Numbered from the stretch's first letter, positions 49,613 through 58,147 are shown. The stretch is DNA of 64,000 nucleotides from SIG78 sp036677805 (GCA_036677805.1 JAVBVS010000011.1:1-64000), one strand, 5' to 3'. Numbers and translations: made by a program. Notes: generated from the letters alone by a model not told the origin.

Positions 49613-50644
49613 TCAGCAGCACTCCGCATCCGGCGCCCCGGAAGTGACAATGTGCGGCTTGACGATCTCGATCTGATTCTGGGCGAACAGCCGCTTCAAC
49701 TGGCCGAAGTGCGCTTCATCGTGGTAAATGCCGATGATCGCACCGCCGGAGCCGGTCAGTTTGGCCGCCGCGCCCAGCGAATCGGCCAACTCCACCATCA
49801 GCCGGTTTTTGGGACTGACCGTGGAGGAGCAGACCTCGCAGCGCAATGCGAAATTCCGCCGCAGACAGCGCTCGACTTCGCCGTAGTCGCCCCGCTTCAT
49901 CGCGGCGCGCACCACGTCGGTCAGATGCGCCCATTCCTCAATGGCGGCCAGCACCGCGGGGACGCCGTTGTTGTAATCATCGCGAAGCCGGCTGTGGAGA
50001 ATCTCCGAACCTTCGGCCAGGTCGGTGCGGAAGGCTACGAACAGATTCAGATCGTCGGGAATGTCCAACCGCTCGTAAACGCCATAGCCGCGACGATCCA
50101 TGTGGGCACGGTTGAAATCCATGAACACCGGCTCGTTGTAGGCCTGCGCCACCCGGTCCTGAAGCCCGGCGGCGATGCCGAGCTCATCGCGCTCCACCGA
50201 CAGCACCAGATTGGCCAGCTCCTGACGGATGATCGGTACGCCGTAAAAACGCTGCAATGCCCGCATGCACGCGGTCACGATGGCCGAAGAGCCGGCCAGT
50301 CCCAGCCGGTTCGGAATCGTGGTACGGTAGCGCATGGTGAAGTTGCGATCGTCAAGCGCGATGCCATGCGCATCGCAGTACTCGACAAAACGTTTCACGC
50401 TCGCCTTCAGCAACCGGATGCCACCGTAATAACCGTACAACCCCACCTGCTGCACCAGTTCGTGCACGTTGGAAAAACAGGAGTGGTCGCGCAAACTCGG
50501 CACCAGATCCAATTCGGGCGTTTCATACAAATCCACTTCGGCGGCATAATCATCGAACACGAACGCGATGGTCTTGCCATAATAACCGTCCGACGGGTTG
50601 CCGATCAATGCCGCGCGCGGGTATGCCTGGGTCCGAATAATCAT
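49613..50644 (-). CDS. GHMP kinase, glucuronokinase-like
   Basis: The 343-residue protein starts RTQAYPRAALIGNPSDGYYGKTIAFVF, the GHMP motif 1 form typical of glucuronokinases, with motif 2 RTTIPNRLGLAGSSAIVTA (ATP loop) and motif 3 KLTGSGGAIIGIYHD. Such enzymes phosphorylate D-glucuronic acid at C1. Homology to plant glucuronokinase is judged by eye only; other sugar kinases of the family are possible. It would let the cell recycle uronic acids from glycans. The ribosome site is weak. Confidence 0.75.
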   Translation of the reverse strand: MIIRTQAYPRAALIGNPSDGYYGKTIAFVFDDYAAEVDLYETPELDLVPSLRDHSCFSNVHELVQQVGLYGYYGGIRLLKASVKRFVEYCDAHGIALDDRNFTMRYRTTIPNRLGLAGSSAIVTACMRALQRFYGVPIIRQELANLVLSVERDELGIAAGLQDRVAQAYNEPVFMDFNRAHMDRRGYGVYERLDIPDDLNLFVAFRTDLAEGSEILHSRLRDDYNNGVPAVLAAIEEWAHLTDVVRAAMKRGDYGEVERCLRRNFALRCEVCSSTVSPKNRLMVELADSLGAAAKLTGSGGAIIGIYHDEAHFGQLKRLFAQNQIEIVKPHIVTSGAPDAECC

Positions 50645-50684
50645 AGTCGTAACATCTTTAATATAGTTCCAGTTTTATTCGGTT

Positions 50685-50713
50685 ATTATAGCACACTCCG
50701 AACGCTTTTACAA
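50685..50713 (-). promoter_or_regulatory. Promoter of the GHMP kinase gene
   Basis: Minus-strand TTGTAA (50713-50708), 17-base spacer, TATAAT (50690-50685). Transcription would start near 50678, with a leader of about 34 bases. Confidence 0.78.
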
Positions 50714-50733
50714 TTTCCGAAACCGCACCGATA

Positions 50734-50757
50734 CGAATTTTGCACCGAATTTTGCAC
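50734..50757. repeat. 12-bp tandem direct repeat upstream of the GHMP kinase promoter
   Basis: CGAATTTTGCAC occurs twice back to back (50734-50745, 50746-50757), 20 bases upstream of the -35 box. A pair spaced by 12 bases near one helical turn could be a binding site for a regulator. Confidence 0.45.
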
Positions 50758-50768
50758 CGCGCCGCCAT

Positions 50769-50808
50769 AAAAAACGAAACGGCACGGGAGCCGGGCCCCC
50801 ACGCCGTT
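50769..50808 (-). terminator. Rho-independent terminator of the Hsp20 operon
   Basis: An 11-bp stem (50778-50788 with 50798-50808; two G-U pairs) is followed on the minus strand by TCG and six T. It begins 29 bases after the second Hsp20 stop codon. Confidence 0.85.
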
Positions 50809-50837
50809 CCATTCTCCGCCATGCGGAAAGTTCCGGA

Positions 50838-51182
50838 TTATGACACCGGAATGCGATGAACCTTCACCTGATCGGCTTTGGGCAGGAAGAGCCGCAACAC
50901 GCCGTCTTTGGTTTCCGCCGTAATCTTGGCGATATCGATCGCATACGACAGTTGAAAAGCGCGCTTGAACACCACATTGCGGTCGCCGCGGCGCAGCGAA
51001 CTGGCGGCATCGACCGTAAGCACATTGTTGGCGACTTCAACCGTAACCGTTCCGGAATTGGCCCCGGGAACTTCGAAAATCAGCTCGAACCCCTCATTGT
51101 TTTCGACAATGTCGACCAGCGGCACGACTTCGACCGTGTCGACCTTGACCGCCTGCGCGGTTTTAACCATATCGTTACTCAT
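50838..51182 (-). CDS. Small heat shock protein, Hsp20/alpha-crystallin family
   Basis: The 114-residue protein has the alpha-crystallin beta-sandwich (VDIVENNEGFELIFEVPGANSGTVTVEVANNVLTVDA) and the family's late strand GVLRLFLPKAD, ending in IPVS. The N-terminal arm is very short, so oligomer size may differ from the longer neighbour. GAGGGG precedes the ATG at 51182. It follows its paralogue by 20 bases; the pair likely forms mixed oligomers that hold unfolded proteins. Confidence 0.9.
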   Translation of the reverse strand: MSNDMVKTAQAVKVDTVEVVPLVDIVENNEGFELIFEVPGANSGTVTVEVANNVLTVDAASSLRRGDRNVVFKRAFQLSYAIDIAKITAETKDGVLRLFLPKADQVKVHRIPVS

Positions 51183-51202
51183 AATCGCGTCCCCTCCTCT
51201 CC

Positions 51203-51652
51203 TCAATCGACTTTCACCGCATGGGATTTGCCGGCGCCTTCGCGCGGCATGGTCACGGTCAATACGCCGTCGCGGTAAGCGGCCTTGGCCTCGGCGCCCT
51301 TGACGGCGACCGGCAGTTTCACGCTCTGGGAAAAACTCGATGTCGTGCGTTCGCGGCGAATGACCTTGCCCTCTTTGTTCTTGCGGTCATTGTCGATCTT
51401 GCGCTCGCCCCGGACATGAAGCATGTCCTGTTCGATTTCGACCACGATGTCCTTGCCGTCGTAGCCCGGCAACGGCAGCTTGACCGCCACCGCGTTGTCG
51501 GTCACGCTGACATCAAGCTTGGAGAAGTTGCCGAATTCGGACAGCTCTTCGGAGTCGAAGAACGGATCGAGCTTGCTGAGCACGGCATCGAACACGTCGT
51601 CCAATCCGCGCAGGGTCGGAGTCATCTGACGGTTTTTGAGCATGGGTAACAT
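51203..51652 (-). CDS. Small heat shock protein, Hsp20/alpha-crystallin family
   Basis: The 149-residue protein has a longer N-terminal arm (LDDVFDAVLSKLDPFFDSEELSEF) and a full alpha-crystallin domain (KLDVSVTDNAVAVKLPLPGYDGKDIVVEIEQDMLHVRGERK, SFSQSVKLPVAVKGAEAKAAYRDGVLTVTMPRE), the canonical A-x-x-x-G-V-L strand included. GAGGAG precedes the ATG. No CIRCE element or clear sigma32-type promoter was found in the 78 bases upstream. Confidence 0.95.
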   Translation of the reverse strand: MLPMLKNRQMTPTLRGLDDVFDAVLSKLDPFFDSEELSEFGNFSKLDVSVTDNAVAVKLPLPGYDGKDIVVEIEQDMLHVRGERKIDNDRKNKEGKVIRRERTTSSFSQSVKLPVAVKGAEAKAAYRDGVLTVTMPREGAGKSHAVKVD

Positions 51653-51730
51653 CTTGCGCCTCCTCTCTGTGTGGTGCCGAACAGCACGTACTCTCTTAGA
51701 TTGCAGGAGGATGTGTTTGGTTCCAGCAAT

Positions 51731-52825
51731 TCAGCGCTTCCGAATGTGAAACACGAAATAACGGCGCAAAAGATAATTGCCGAAAAATCCGAAGACCGAG
51801 GCGATCGCCTTGCTCCCCAGATTGCCCAGTCCGGAAGCCGCCAACCCGAGCGTAATGCCGCAGTCGACGCCGCCCATCAAAGTCAATGTCGCCAGATAGG
51901 CGAGGAGTTCGCCCGGCGTGTTCCAGCGCGCCTTGTGCCGGAACAGGATCGCGATGCACAAGCGATAGTTGACCGCCGCACTCACGACGTAGGAGGCGAT
52001 CGTCGCATATTCCAGCGCCAGATTGCAGCGCAGCAGCAGCGCAAAGCAAAGCAGATTGGCCAGCGCGGCGCTGCCGCCGATGAAAAAATAGAGCAAAAGC
52101 TGCATCGGTACCGGTGCGTTGCATGCGCCGTAGTGGAGAATGCAGTACAGTGCGTGCATGCCGTCCTTCCAGCCGATTTTCTTGCCTTCCTCGTAGGACC
52201 GCGGATGATAGTGAATGGCGCATTCGTAAACCCGGACGCCGGCTTCAGCCACATAGGCGGTCACCTCCGGCTCGAAGCCGAAGCGATTTTCCCGGAGCCG
52301 GGGCGCGATCGATTGAATTACCTCGCGCCGGAAAAGCTTGTAGCAGGTCTCCATGTCGGAGATGTCGAGATTGGTGAACATGTTGGAGCAGAAGGTCAGA
52401 AACCGATTCATCCAGGTATGCCAGAAATAGAGCACCCTCCGGGTGTCGGGCCGGAGATAGCGCGAGCCGAAAACCACGTCGGCCCGGCCCTCCAGCAGCG
52501 GTTCGAGCATCAGGTGGTAATCGGCGGGATCGTATTCCAGATCGGCGTCCTGAATGCCGACGAAATCGCCGGTCGCGCGCAGGAATCCGGTACGGAGCGC
52601 CGCCCCCTTGCCCTGATTGACTTCATGCGCCGCCAGCAGAATCTCGGGATGCTCCGCCGCCAGCGCGGCGGCGATTTCCCGGCTGCGGTCGGCCGAACAG
52701 TCATCGACAATCACGATTTCCAGTTCCAGCTCCGGGCGGCGGATTGCAAGAATCCGTTCCACAATGCCGGCGAGGGTTTTTTCCTCGTTGTAGCATGGCA
52801 CGATCAGACTCAGTTTTACCGGCAT
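51731..52825 (-). CDS. GT2 glycosyltransferase fused to GtrA-like membrane domain
   Basis: The 364-residue protein begins with a GT-A domain (LSLIVPCYNEEKTLAGIVERIL, VIVDDCSADRS, KGAALRTGFLRATGDFVGIQDADLEYDP; the DAD is the metal site) similar to dolichyl/polyprenyl-phosphate sugar transferases, followed by four hydrophobic segments in the GtrA pattern (PMQLLLYFFIGGSAALANLLCFALLL, YATIASYVVSAAVNYRLCIAILF, and the last pair ending YLLRRYFVF). It probably makes a polyprenyl-linked sugar and passes it across the membrane. GGAG precedes the ATG at 52825. Confidence 0.88.
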   Translation of the reverse strand: MPVKLSLIVPCYNEEKTLAGIVERILAIRRPELELEIVIVDDCSADRSREIAAALAAEHPEILLAAHEVNQGKGAALRTGFLRATGDFVGIQDADLEYDPADYHLMLEPLLEGRADVVFGSRYLRPDTRRVLYFWHTWMNRFLTFCSNMFTNLDISDMETCYKLFRREVIQSIAPRLRENRFGFEPEVTAYVAEAGVRVYECAIHYHPRSYEEGKKIGWKDGMHALYCILHYGACNAPVPMQLLLYFFIGGSAALANLLCFALLLRCNLALEYATIASYVVSAAVNYRLCIAILFRHKARWNTPGELLAYLATLTLMGGVDCGITLGLAASGLGNLGSKAIASVFGFFGNYLLRRYFVFHIRKR

Positions 52826-52987
52826 GAATGCTCCGTTCCTTCCGGAATCCCGGACGTTCCATTTCACCTCATCGGCATAATATAACGTGAGAACCGTCTT
52901 CTGCCAATCCCGGCCCCGTCAAATGCGGCGATTTTCACCGTTTTCAGAAAAAAATCGCTGTTATTTTCCGGTGACAGCCGGAGTGCG

Positions 52988-53734
52988 CTATTCCGGGTCC
53001 GCAGTCTGCCACAAAGCATCCCACACCATTTTCAGGATGTTGTACAAATCCGGGCTTTCGATCAGCAGCCCGTAGCACTCGTCCTTGCCGGAACAGACCG
53101 CGATCTTATTGTCGAACAAGGTCAGGCTGCCGATTTTATCCAGTGCTTCCTGCGGCAGGTAGCGAATGCGGCGGAAGTTGCCGTCGCCCGGCCGAAGCTC
53201 CGGGCGCAACGGCCGCCGGGAACGCGGATAAATACCATGGGACCAGATTTTCCGGGCCACCCGGCGCCGGGTATACGCCGCCAGATACTCCTCGCCCAAA
53301 GTCTCGGCGAAGCTCTCCATCGAACCGAAATAAAAATAACTTCCGGAGCACACCGTCAGCAATTGTTCATGGACATAGCGAATGCCCTCCACCCCCTCGA
53401 AAAAACGCATCCGGGGACGCGGCCGGCCGCCGCTGAACAGCGCGTTCAGATTGGGCAGCAGCCCGGCGATACGCTGCTCCTGGCGGCGAACCTGACGCAG
53501 CAGATTTTCCGGGTTTTCGGGCAGAAACAGCCGCCGGTTGCCCTGTACGCTCTGGGATACCAGACGTTCCGACTCCAGCTCCGCAAGCAGTTTGTAAACC
53601 GTGGGGCGCTTCAGATTGACCGCCGCGGCCAGCTCCGAGGCGATGCCGCCGCCCCGGCTCAGCAATCCGAGGTAAAGAATCGCCTTTTTCCGGGAAAAAC
53701 CGATGTTCATCAATTCGCCGATTTCGGGAATCAT
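52988..53734 (-). CDS. TrmB-family transcriptional regulator
   Basis: The 248-residue protein has an N-terminal TrmB winged helix (GFSRKKAILYLGLLSRGGGIASELAAAVNLKRPTVYKLLAELESERLVSQS) and a longer C-terminal region with MRFFEGVEGIRYVHEQLL and a phospholipase-D-like fold common in TrmB relatives (IWSHGIYPRSRRP). TrmB proteins control sugar and other metabolic genes. GGAGG lies 8 bases before the ATG at 53734; the longer frame to 53806 is rejected because it crosses the promoter. Divergent from the PHP-EamA pair. Confidence 0.8.
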   Translation of the reverse strand: MIPEIGELMNIGFSRKKAILYLGLLSRGGGIASELAAAVNLKRPTVYKLLAELESERLVSQSVQGNRRLFLPENPENLLRQVRRQEQRIAGLLPNLNALFSGGRPRPRMRFFEGVEGIRYVHEQLLTVCSGSYFYFGSMESFAETLGEEYLAAYTRRRVARKIWSHGIYPRSRRPLRPELRPGDGNFRRIRYLPQEALDKIGSLTLFDNKIAVCSGKDECYGLLIESPDLYNILKMVWDALWQTADPE

Positions 53735-53771
53735 CCATCCTGCCTCCGCTGTCACAAATTCCTGACACCAT

Positions 53772-53800
53772 ATCATACACCCGAAAACACTTGACTTCAA
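53772..53800 (-). promoter_or_regulatory. Promoter of the TrmB regulator
   Basis: Minus-strand TTGAAG (53800-53795), 17-base spacer, TATGAT (53777-53772). Its -35 box shares two bases with the -35 box of the opposite promoter. Confidence 0.72.
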
Positions 53801-53819
53801 GCGCAAAACAGGATATAGT
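53791..53819 (+). promoter_or_regulatory. Promoter of the PHP-EamA operon
   Basis: TTGACT (53791-53796), 17-base spacer, TATAGT (53814-53819). Divergent and overlapping with the TrmB promoter, which makes shared control likely. Confidence 0.78.
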
Positions 53820-53869
53820 TATCCATTGCCGCCGTCACGGGTGTCACCCGCAACCATACAGGGATTTTT

Positions 53870-55192
53870 ATGGAACGAAAATTTTTCGCCGTCACCCCTC
53901 TCGTCCACCGTGCCGGAACCGTCGGCCGAGTCGCCGTCAGCCCCCGCTTCGCCCACGCCGCGGACATACTGCGCAAGATCACCCGGTTGGCCGGATTCCG
54001 GGCCGACGGCACCTGCCGCGACGGTGTCACCATCGCCGGTTACGCCGCCTTCGAGAGCCTCGAATTCCGGCTCGAAGCCGACGGCGCTCTGGTTTTCGAC
54101 TATCCATTCGCCACCGAATCGGAATACTTTTTCCGCCTCTATCAGAAATCGGGCGATCAGGAAGTCCCGGTGCTCGAATTCAATGCGTATGCGCTGGAAC
54201 CGGATTGGTTCGCGCTGCGCCCGTTCAAAGGCGACTTTCACATCCACACCAATCGTTCCGACGGTCTTGAGTCGCCGGATTATGTGGCGGCGGCCGGACG
54301 CGCGATCGGCCTCGATTTCTGCGCCATCACCGACCACCGGCAATATCAGCCGAGTCTCGACGCCATCGCATCGCAAAGCGCCTTTCAAACCGCCTACCGC
54401 TGCTATCCCGGCGAGGAGGTTCATGCGCTCGACAACCCGGTCCATATCGTGAATTTCGGAGGCGACGCCAGCGTCAACCGGATGTTTCAGGAGGATGAAG
54501 CCGGCTACCGCCGGGAAGTCGCCGAACGCGCCGCCGCCCTGCCCGGTTCGCTCCCGGAAATGGTGCGGTTTCAGACCGCGGCCAGCGAATGGGTTTTCGA
54601 CCGCATCCGCAGCGCGGGCGGCCTCGCGCTCTACTGCCACCCCTATTGGCGGCCCCATGGCCGCTATTACATCGCCGACGCGGTCAATGAGGCCATTCTC
54701 GCCCGCCGCAACTTCGATCTGCTTGAGGTTTACGGCGGCCACCACCGCCACGAAACCGAATCCAACGCGCTTTCCCTCGCCCGCTATCAGGAGCTGCGCG
54801 CCGCCGGCGCCCGCGTCGCTCCGGCCGGAGTCAGCGACGCCCACGGCTGCGACCGCGGCGAACTTTTCGGCTGGTTTTACACGTTGGTGCTGGCGCGGAG
54901 TGCGGCATTCGCCGATCTTAAAACCGCGATGCTGCGCGGCGATTGTCTCGCGGTCGAGGCGCTGCCCGGCGAATTTCCGCATCTGGCGGGGGATTTCCGG
55001 CTGATCCGCTACGCCTATTTCCTGCTGCGCGAATTCTACCCCGAACACAACCGGCTCTGCCGCGAAGAAGGGGAAGCCATGCAGGAATTCCTGGCCGGCG
55101 ACGAAACCGCGCGCGAACGCGCCGCCGGAGCGGCCCGGCGGCTGGAACGCTATTGCGGCGAAGTCTGGTCGCGGGAGCATGAAACGCGATGA
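53870..55192 (+). CDS. PHP-domain metal-dependent phosphoesterase
   Basis: The 440-residue protein has an N-terminal beta-rich region of about 115 residues and then a PHP domain: FKGDFHIHTNRSDG (HxH metal site), AITDHRQY, GEEVHA, ALYCHPYWRPHGRYY and PAGVSDAHGCD. PHP proteins hydrolyse phosphoesters; in this arrangement the substrate is often a nucleotide or sugar phosphate, but none can be named. AGGGA precedes the ATG. Its last bases overlap the transporter ATG by four bases. Confidence 0.85.
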   Translation: MERKFFAVTPLVHRAGTVGRVAVSPRFAHAADILRKITRLAGFRADGTCRDGVTIAGYAAFESLEFRLEADGALVFDYPFATESEYFFRLYQKSGDQEVPVLEFNAYALEPDWFALRPFKGDFHIHTNRSDGLESPDYVAAAGRAIGLDFCAITDHRQYQPSLDAIASQSAFQTAYRCYPGEEVHALDNPVHIVNFGGDASVNRMFQEDEAGYRREVAERAAALPGSLPEMVRFQTAASEWVFDRIRSAGGLALYCHPYWRPHGRYYIADAVNEAILARRNFDLLEVYGGHHRHETESNALSLARYQELRAAGARVAPAGVSDAHGCDRGELFGWFYTLVLARSAAFADLKTAMLRGDCLAVEALPGEFPHLAGDFRLIRYAYFLLREFYPEHNRLCREEGEAMQEFLAGDETARERAAGAARRLERYCGEVWSREHETR

Positions 55193-56088
55193 CCCTCACC
55201 GCATTTTTTCTGATTCTGGCTTCGGCGCTGCTGCATGCCTCGTGGAATCTGTTGAGCAAGGCCCGGCGGCCTTCGGCGGTGTTTTATTTTCAGGCGTCGC
55301 TGACCGCGACGCTGGTCTGGCTGCCGGTGCTGCTCTTCGGCGGCTTCGATTTCGCGGTGCTGCCATGGCATTTCTGGCTGATTCTGGGAGCCAGCGGCGT
55401 CGCCGAATGCTGCTACTTCATCGGTCTGGCCAACGCCTATCGCGGCAGCGACATTTCGCTGGCCTACCCGATGCTGCGCTCACTGCCGGTGCTGCTGACC
55501 GGGCTGCTGACCGCAGTTTTCGGGCTGGGGCGTCCGCCCTCCGCTTCGTGCTGGCTGGGCATGGGATTGATTTCGGGCGGGTGCCTGATCATGCCGCTGG
55601 CGAACTTCGGCCAGCTCCGCTGGCGCACCTATGTCAATCCCATGATCGTATTCATCCTGCTGGGAGCCTGCGGCACCACCGGCTACACCATCATCGACAG
55701 CATCGGCAGCGGCATCGTGCGCTCCGCCACGCCGGAGGCGTCGCGGATTTTCCAGTCCTGCGTTTATCTCGGCATGGTCGAACCGCTGATCGCGCTGACG
55801 CTGGCCGGAGTGGTCCTCGCCAGCCGAGTCGAGCGCCGGGAATTCCGCGACCATTTTCTGCGCTCGCCCTACCCGGTGATCGCCGGATTATGCAGCACCG
55901 CGGCTTATTGGCTGGTGTTGCTGGCCATGGGCTTCGTGGACAATGTGAGCTACGTGCAGGCCTTTCGCCAGATGAGCCTGCCGATCTGCGTTCTGGCCGG
56001 AAGCATCCTGCTCAATGAGCGGGTTTCGCGGCCCCGGCTGGCCGGATTTCTGGCCGTGATCGTCGGATTGCTGCTGACCGTGCTGTAA
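55189..56088 (+). CDS. EamA-family (DMT) transporter
   Basis: The 299-residue protein has ten hydrophobic segments in two repeated halves, typical of EamA/RhaT-type carriers (ILASALLHASWNLLSKA, SLAYPMLRSLPVLLTGLLTAVFG, VIAGLCSTAAYWLVLLAMGFVDNVSYVQAFRQMSLPICVLAGSILLNERVSRPRLAGFLAVIVGLLLTVL). The last segment with LNER is a family hallmark. It probably exports or imports a small metabolite. Translation is coupled to the PHP gene by an ATGA overlap. Confidence 0.9.
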   Translation: MTLTAFFLILASALLHASWNLLSKARRPSAVFYFQASLTATLVWLPVLLFGGFDFAVLPWHFWLILGASGVAECCYFIGLANAYRGSDISLAYPMLRSLPVLLTGLLTAVFGLGRPPSASCWLGMGLISGGCLIMPLANFGQLRWRTYVNPMIVFILLGACGTTGYTIIDSIGSGIVRSATPEASRIFQSCVYLGMVEPLIALTLAGVVLASRVERREFRDHFLRSPYPVIAGLCSTAAYWLVLLAMGFVDNVSYVQAFRQMSLPICVLAGSILLNERVSRPRLAGFLAVIVGLLLTVL

Positions 56089-56100
56089 TTTTTTACGACC

Positions 56101-56134
56101 AAAAAACCGCCGCCGGAAATTCCCGGCGGCGGTT
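56101..56134 (-). terminator. Rho-independent terminator after the DapA-family operon
   Basis: A 12-bp perfect stem with a 6-base loop (56105-56116 with 56123-56134) lies 5 bases past the stop codon at 56140; the minus-strand U-run is 56106-56101, partly inside the stem base. It may also serve weakly for the converging EamA gene. Confidence 0.8.
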
Positions 56135-56139
56135 CGGTC

Positions 56140-56640
56140 TTACAGATTGGAAGCGAACAGTTCCGAGTGTCCCGGATGGCGCTTCCGCACCAGCGCCAGT
56201 TCTTTTTCCGCATCGGCGCGGTGTTTGAAGATCGCCATCTGGCAGCGCGGAATATCGGTGGCCACCAGATCGTAAACGCAGTAGAATCCGGCCTTGGTCA
56301 TGATCGGCAGCACCCAGCCGGGACAGTGGTTGCAGTAGATGGCGCTTGCGCCGGCGTCATTGTCCAGCACCTTGCCGAGACTCGGACAGCCGTGCATGGC
56401 GAACTTCAGCACATCGGGTCCGTCGAACCACATGTCGCAATCGCAATTCTCTTCGATTTTGATCTTCGACCAGTATTCATACATGCCCTGAAGCCCTTTT
56501 TCGGTAAAAAGCTTCAGGCAATGGCTTTCCTGATGGCGGCTGATAGTCCGGTAATATTCGGCGATCGCCTCCGGACCTTTGCGTTCCAGAAATTTGAAGA
56601 CTTCATTGTAGAATTTGACGAAGTGATCGCTCGGAATCAT
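56140..56640 (-). CDS. Small cysteine-rich hypothetical protein
   Basis: The 166-residue protein is helical at the start (FYNEVFKFLERKGPEAIAEYYRTISRHQESHCLKLFTEKG) and then Cys-rich (ENCDCDMWFDG, MHGCPSLG, YCNHCPGWVLPIM, GFYCVYD). The many Cys may bind a metal or be catalytic. I do not recognise the family; it shares style with the next gene. AAGGAG precedes the ATG, which overlaps the upstream gene's stop by four bases. It is last in the DapA-type operon. Confidence 0.68.
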   Translation of the reverse strand: MIPSDHFVKFYNEVFKFLERKGPEAIAEYYRTISRHQESHCLKLFTEKGLQGMYEYWSKIKIEENCDCDMWFDGPDVLKFAMHGCPSLGKVLDNDAGASAIYCNHCPGWVLPIMTKAGFYCVYDLVATDIPRCQMAIFKHRADAEKELALVRKRHPGHSELFASNL

Positions 56641-57104
56641 TTTTCCATCTCCTTTGCTTTGCGGCGCAGAGTCTGGCGGCAACCTTTCGCCGTACATTCT
56701 ACGACGATTTCAAACGGCGAACCGTCGCACCAGGCGGCGTTCAGCCGTTCAGTGGCATGACACAGCAAGTCCCGGTCGCCGAGCCGCTCTTTTCGCAACT
56801 GCCGCAATGCCGGGCATTCGCGCAATTCCAGCACCGCGCCGCCGTCGGCATTTTCAGTCAAGGTGAAGCCCGCCTGCTCCCGGCCGAAATAATAGCGCCA
56901 GAAACAGAGCAATTCCGACGTGTCGCCCCGGACCAGGCGTTCATGCATCGCCCGGTATACTTTTTGGCCGGTGGCGTCGAGCACTTCGTCGACCGCCGCC
57001 ATGCCGTAATGATCCAGCAGAAAACGCAGCGCAGTATAGGTGCTGCCGTGAAAATCGAGGTGGACTTCGCCGCCCGAACAATAACGCATCGCTTCCGGTT
57101 TCAT
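56637..57104 (-). CDS. Small hypothetical protein (possibly related to L-2-amino-thiazoline-4-carboxylate hydrolase-like proteins)
   Basis: The 155-residue protein has a helical N-terminus (STYTALRFLLDHYGMAAVDEVLDATGQKVYRAMHERLVRGD) and a C-terminal part with ECPALRQLRKE, LLCHATERLNAAWC and FEIVVECTAKGC. The spacing of CPA, CH and the final Cys-rich strand recalls ATC-hydrolase-like domains, but the match is by memory and weak. AAGGAG lies before the ATG. It lies between the DapA-like aldolase and the Cys-rich protein, with tight coupling. Confidence 0.65.
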   Translation of the reverse strand: MKPEAMRYCSGGEVHLDFHGSTYTALRFLLDHYGMAAVDEVLDATGQKVYRAMHERLVRGDTSELLCFWRYYFGREQAGFTLTENADGGAVLELRECPALRQLRKERLGDRDLLCHATERLNAAWCDGSPFEIVVECTAKGCRQTLRRKAKEMEK

Positions 57105-57127
57105 CGCATTCGACTCCTTATGCCGGT

Positions 57128-58054
57128 TTAACGCACCAGCCAGCTCTTTTCCTCAGCGATCACCCGGTCGATCGCCGCGGAACATTCCGCATTGAGCCGG
57201 TAACTCAACAGCGTTTTCGCGGTATTGAACACGCCGAGGCGCACCATCAGTTCTTTCTGCCCGGCCAGCCAGCAGGCGATCTGCCGGCCGCCGAACACCT
57301 GATACATCACCTCATTGAGATGCTCCTGAAGCTTCACCGCCTCGTCGTGGCGGCCGGCGCGGACCAGCCGGTGGATTTCGCAGGCGTAAGCGCCGTTGAA
57401 ACAGCCGCCGCCCAGGAGCAGTCCGTCGTATCCGGCCTCAAGATAGGTCACGCAGTCGAACTCATTGCCGCACAAAGCATAAAGCGATCCGTTACGGCGC
57501 TTGAGCGCGGCCTGGATCACGGCGGTGAATTCGGGCGCGCTCGCACTGTCCTTGACCAGCATCACCCTGGGATTGTCCAGCAACCGGTCCAGCGTCGCGG
57601 GTTCGACCAGCACACTGGAATATTTGCCGCGGTTGTAGATACCCACCGGCAGTTTGCTCGCCGCGATCACCGCGTCGTACAGATCGAACAAAAAATCCTG
57701 CGTCGCGCCGCAATGAAAGAAAGGCGGCGCGATCACCGCAATATCGATCCCGGTATCCTGATAGCGCCCGAGGTTTTCGATCATGCGTTCCGCCGAATTG
57801 TCGGTGATCTGCATCGCCACCGGCATTCGTCCGGCAGCGTATTTGACCGTCAGTTCGGCCAGCCGCAGCCGTTCGGCATCAGTCAGGAACGGCCCCTCAC
57901 CGGCAGTCCCGGCGATGAATACGCCCCGGATGCCGAGCCGGAGCTGGTGCTCGATCAATTTCTTCAACGCATCCTGATCCACCTTGGCCCCGGCGGTCAA
58001 CGGAGTCGACATCGCCGACCATACGCCCTGAAAACATTCCCGATTCAATTTCAT
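57128..58054 (-). CDS. DapA/dihydrodipicolinate-synthase-family aldolase
   Basis: The 308-residue protein is a class I aldolase of the DapA/NanA family: GTAGEGPFLT near residue 50, Tyr140 in GIYNRGKYSS, and Schiff-base Lys168 in LVKDSASAP. Members act as DHDPS, N-acetylneuraminate lyase, 2-keto-3-deoxysugar aldolases and more; the arrangement does not tell which. AAGGA precedes the ATG at 58054. It is the first gene of a three-gene operon divergent from the GntR gene, so a catabolic aldolase is favoured over lysine synthesis. Confidence 0.87.
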   Translation of the reverse strand: MKLNRECFQGVWSAMSTPLTAGAKVDQDALKKLIEHQLRLGIRGVFIAGTAGEGPFLTDAERLRLAELTVKYAAGRMPVAMQITDNSAERMIENLGRYQDTGIDIAVIAPPFFHCGATQDFLFDLYDAVIAASKLPVGIYNRGKYSSVLVEPATLDRLLDNPRVMLVKDSASAPEFTAVIQAALKRRNGSLYALCGNEFDCVTYLEAGYDGLLLGGGCFNGAYACEIHRLVRAGRHDEAVKLQEHLNEVMYQVFGGRQIACWLAGQKELMVRLGVFNTAKTLLSYRLNAECSAAIDRVIAEEKSWLVR

Positions 58055-58147
58055 CGCCGAAATCCTTTCTTTTTGGTATATGTAGTATTTATTCAAAATT
58101 AAAATAACACCATTCTATTTTTTTTCAAATATAAAAATGCGGATTGT

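Noticed and set aside
51653..51730. Heat shock promoter or CIRCE element before the Hsp20 genes
   Set aside because: No inverted repeat of CIRCE type and no match to sigma32 boxes could be seen; only a 4-bp GTGC/GCAC stem is present.
53819..55180. Minus-strand open frame of 453 codons
   Set aside because: Antisense to the PHP-domain gene, whose metal-binding motifs are complete.
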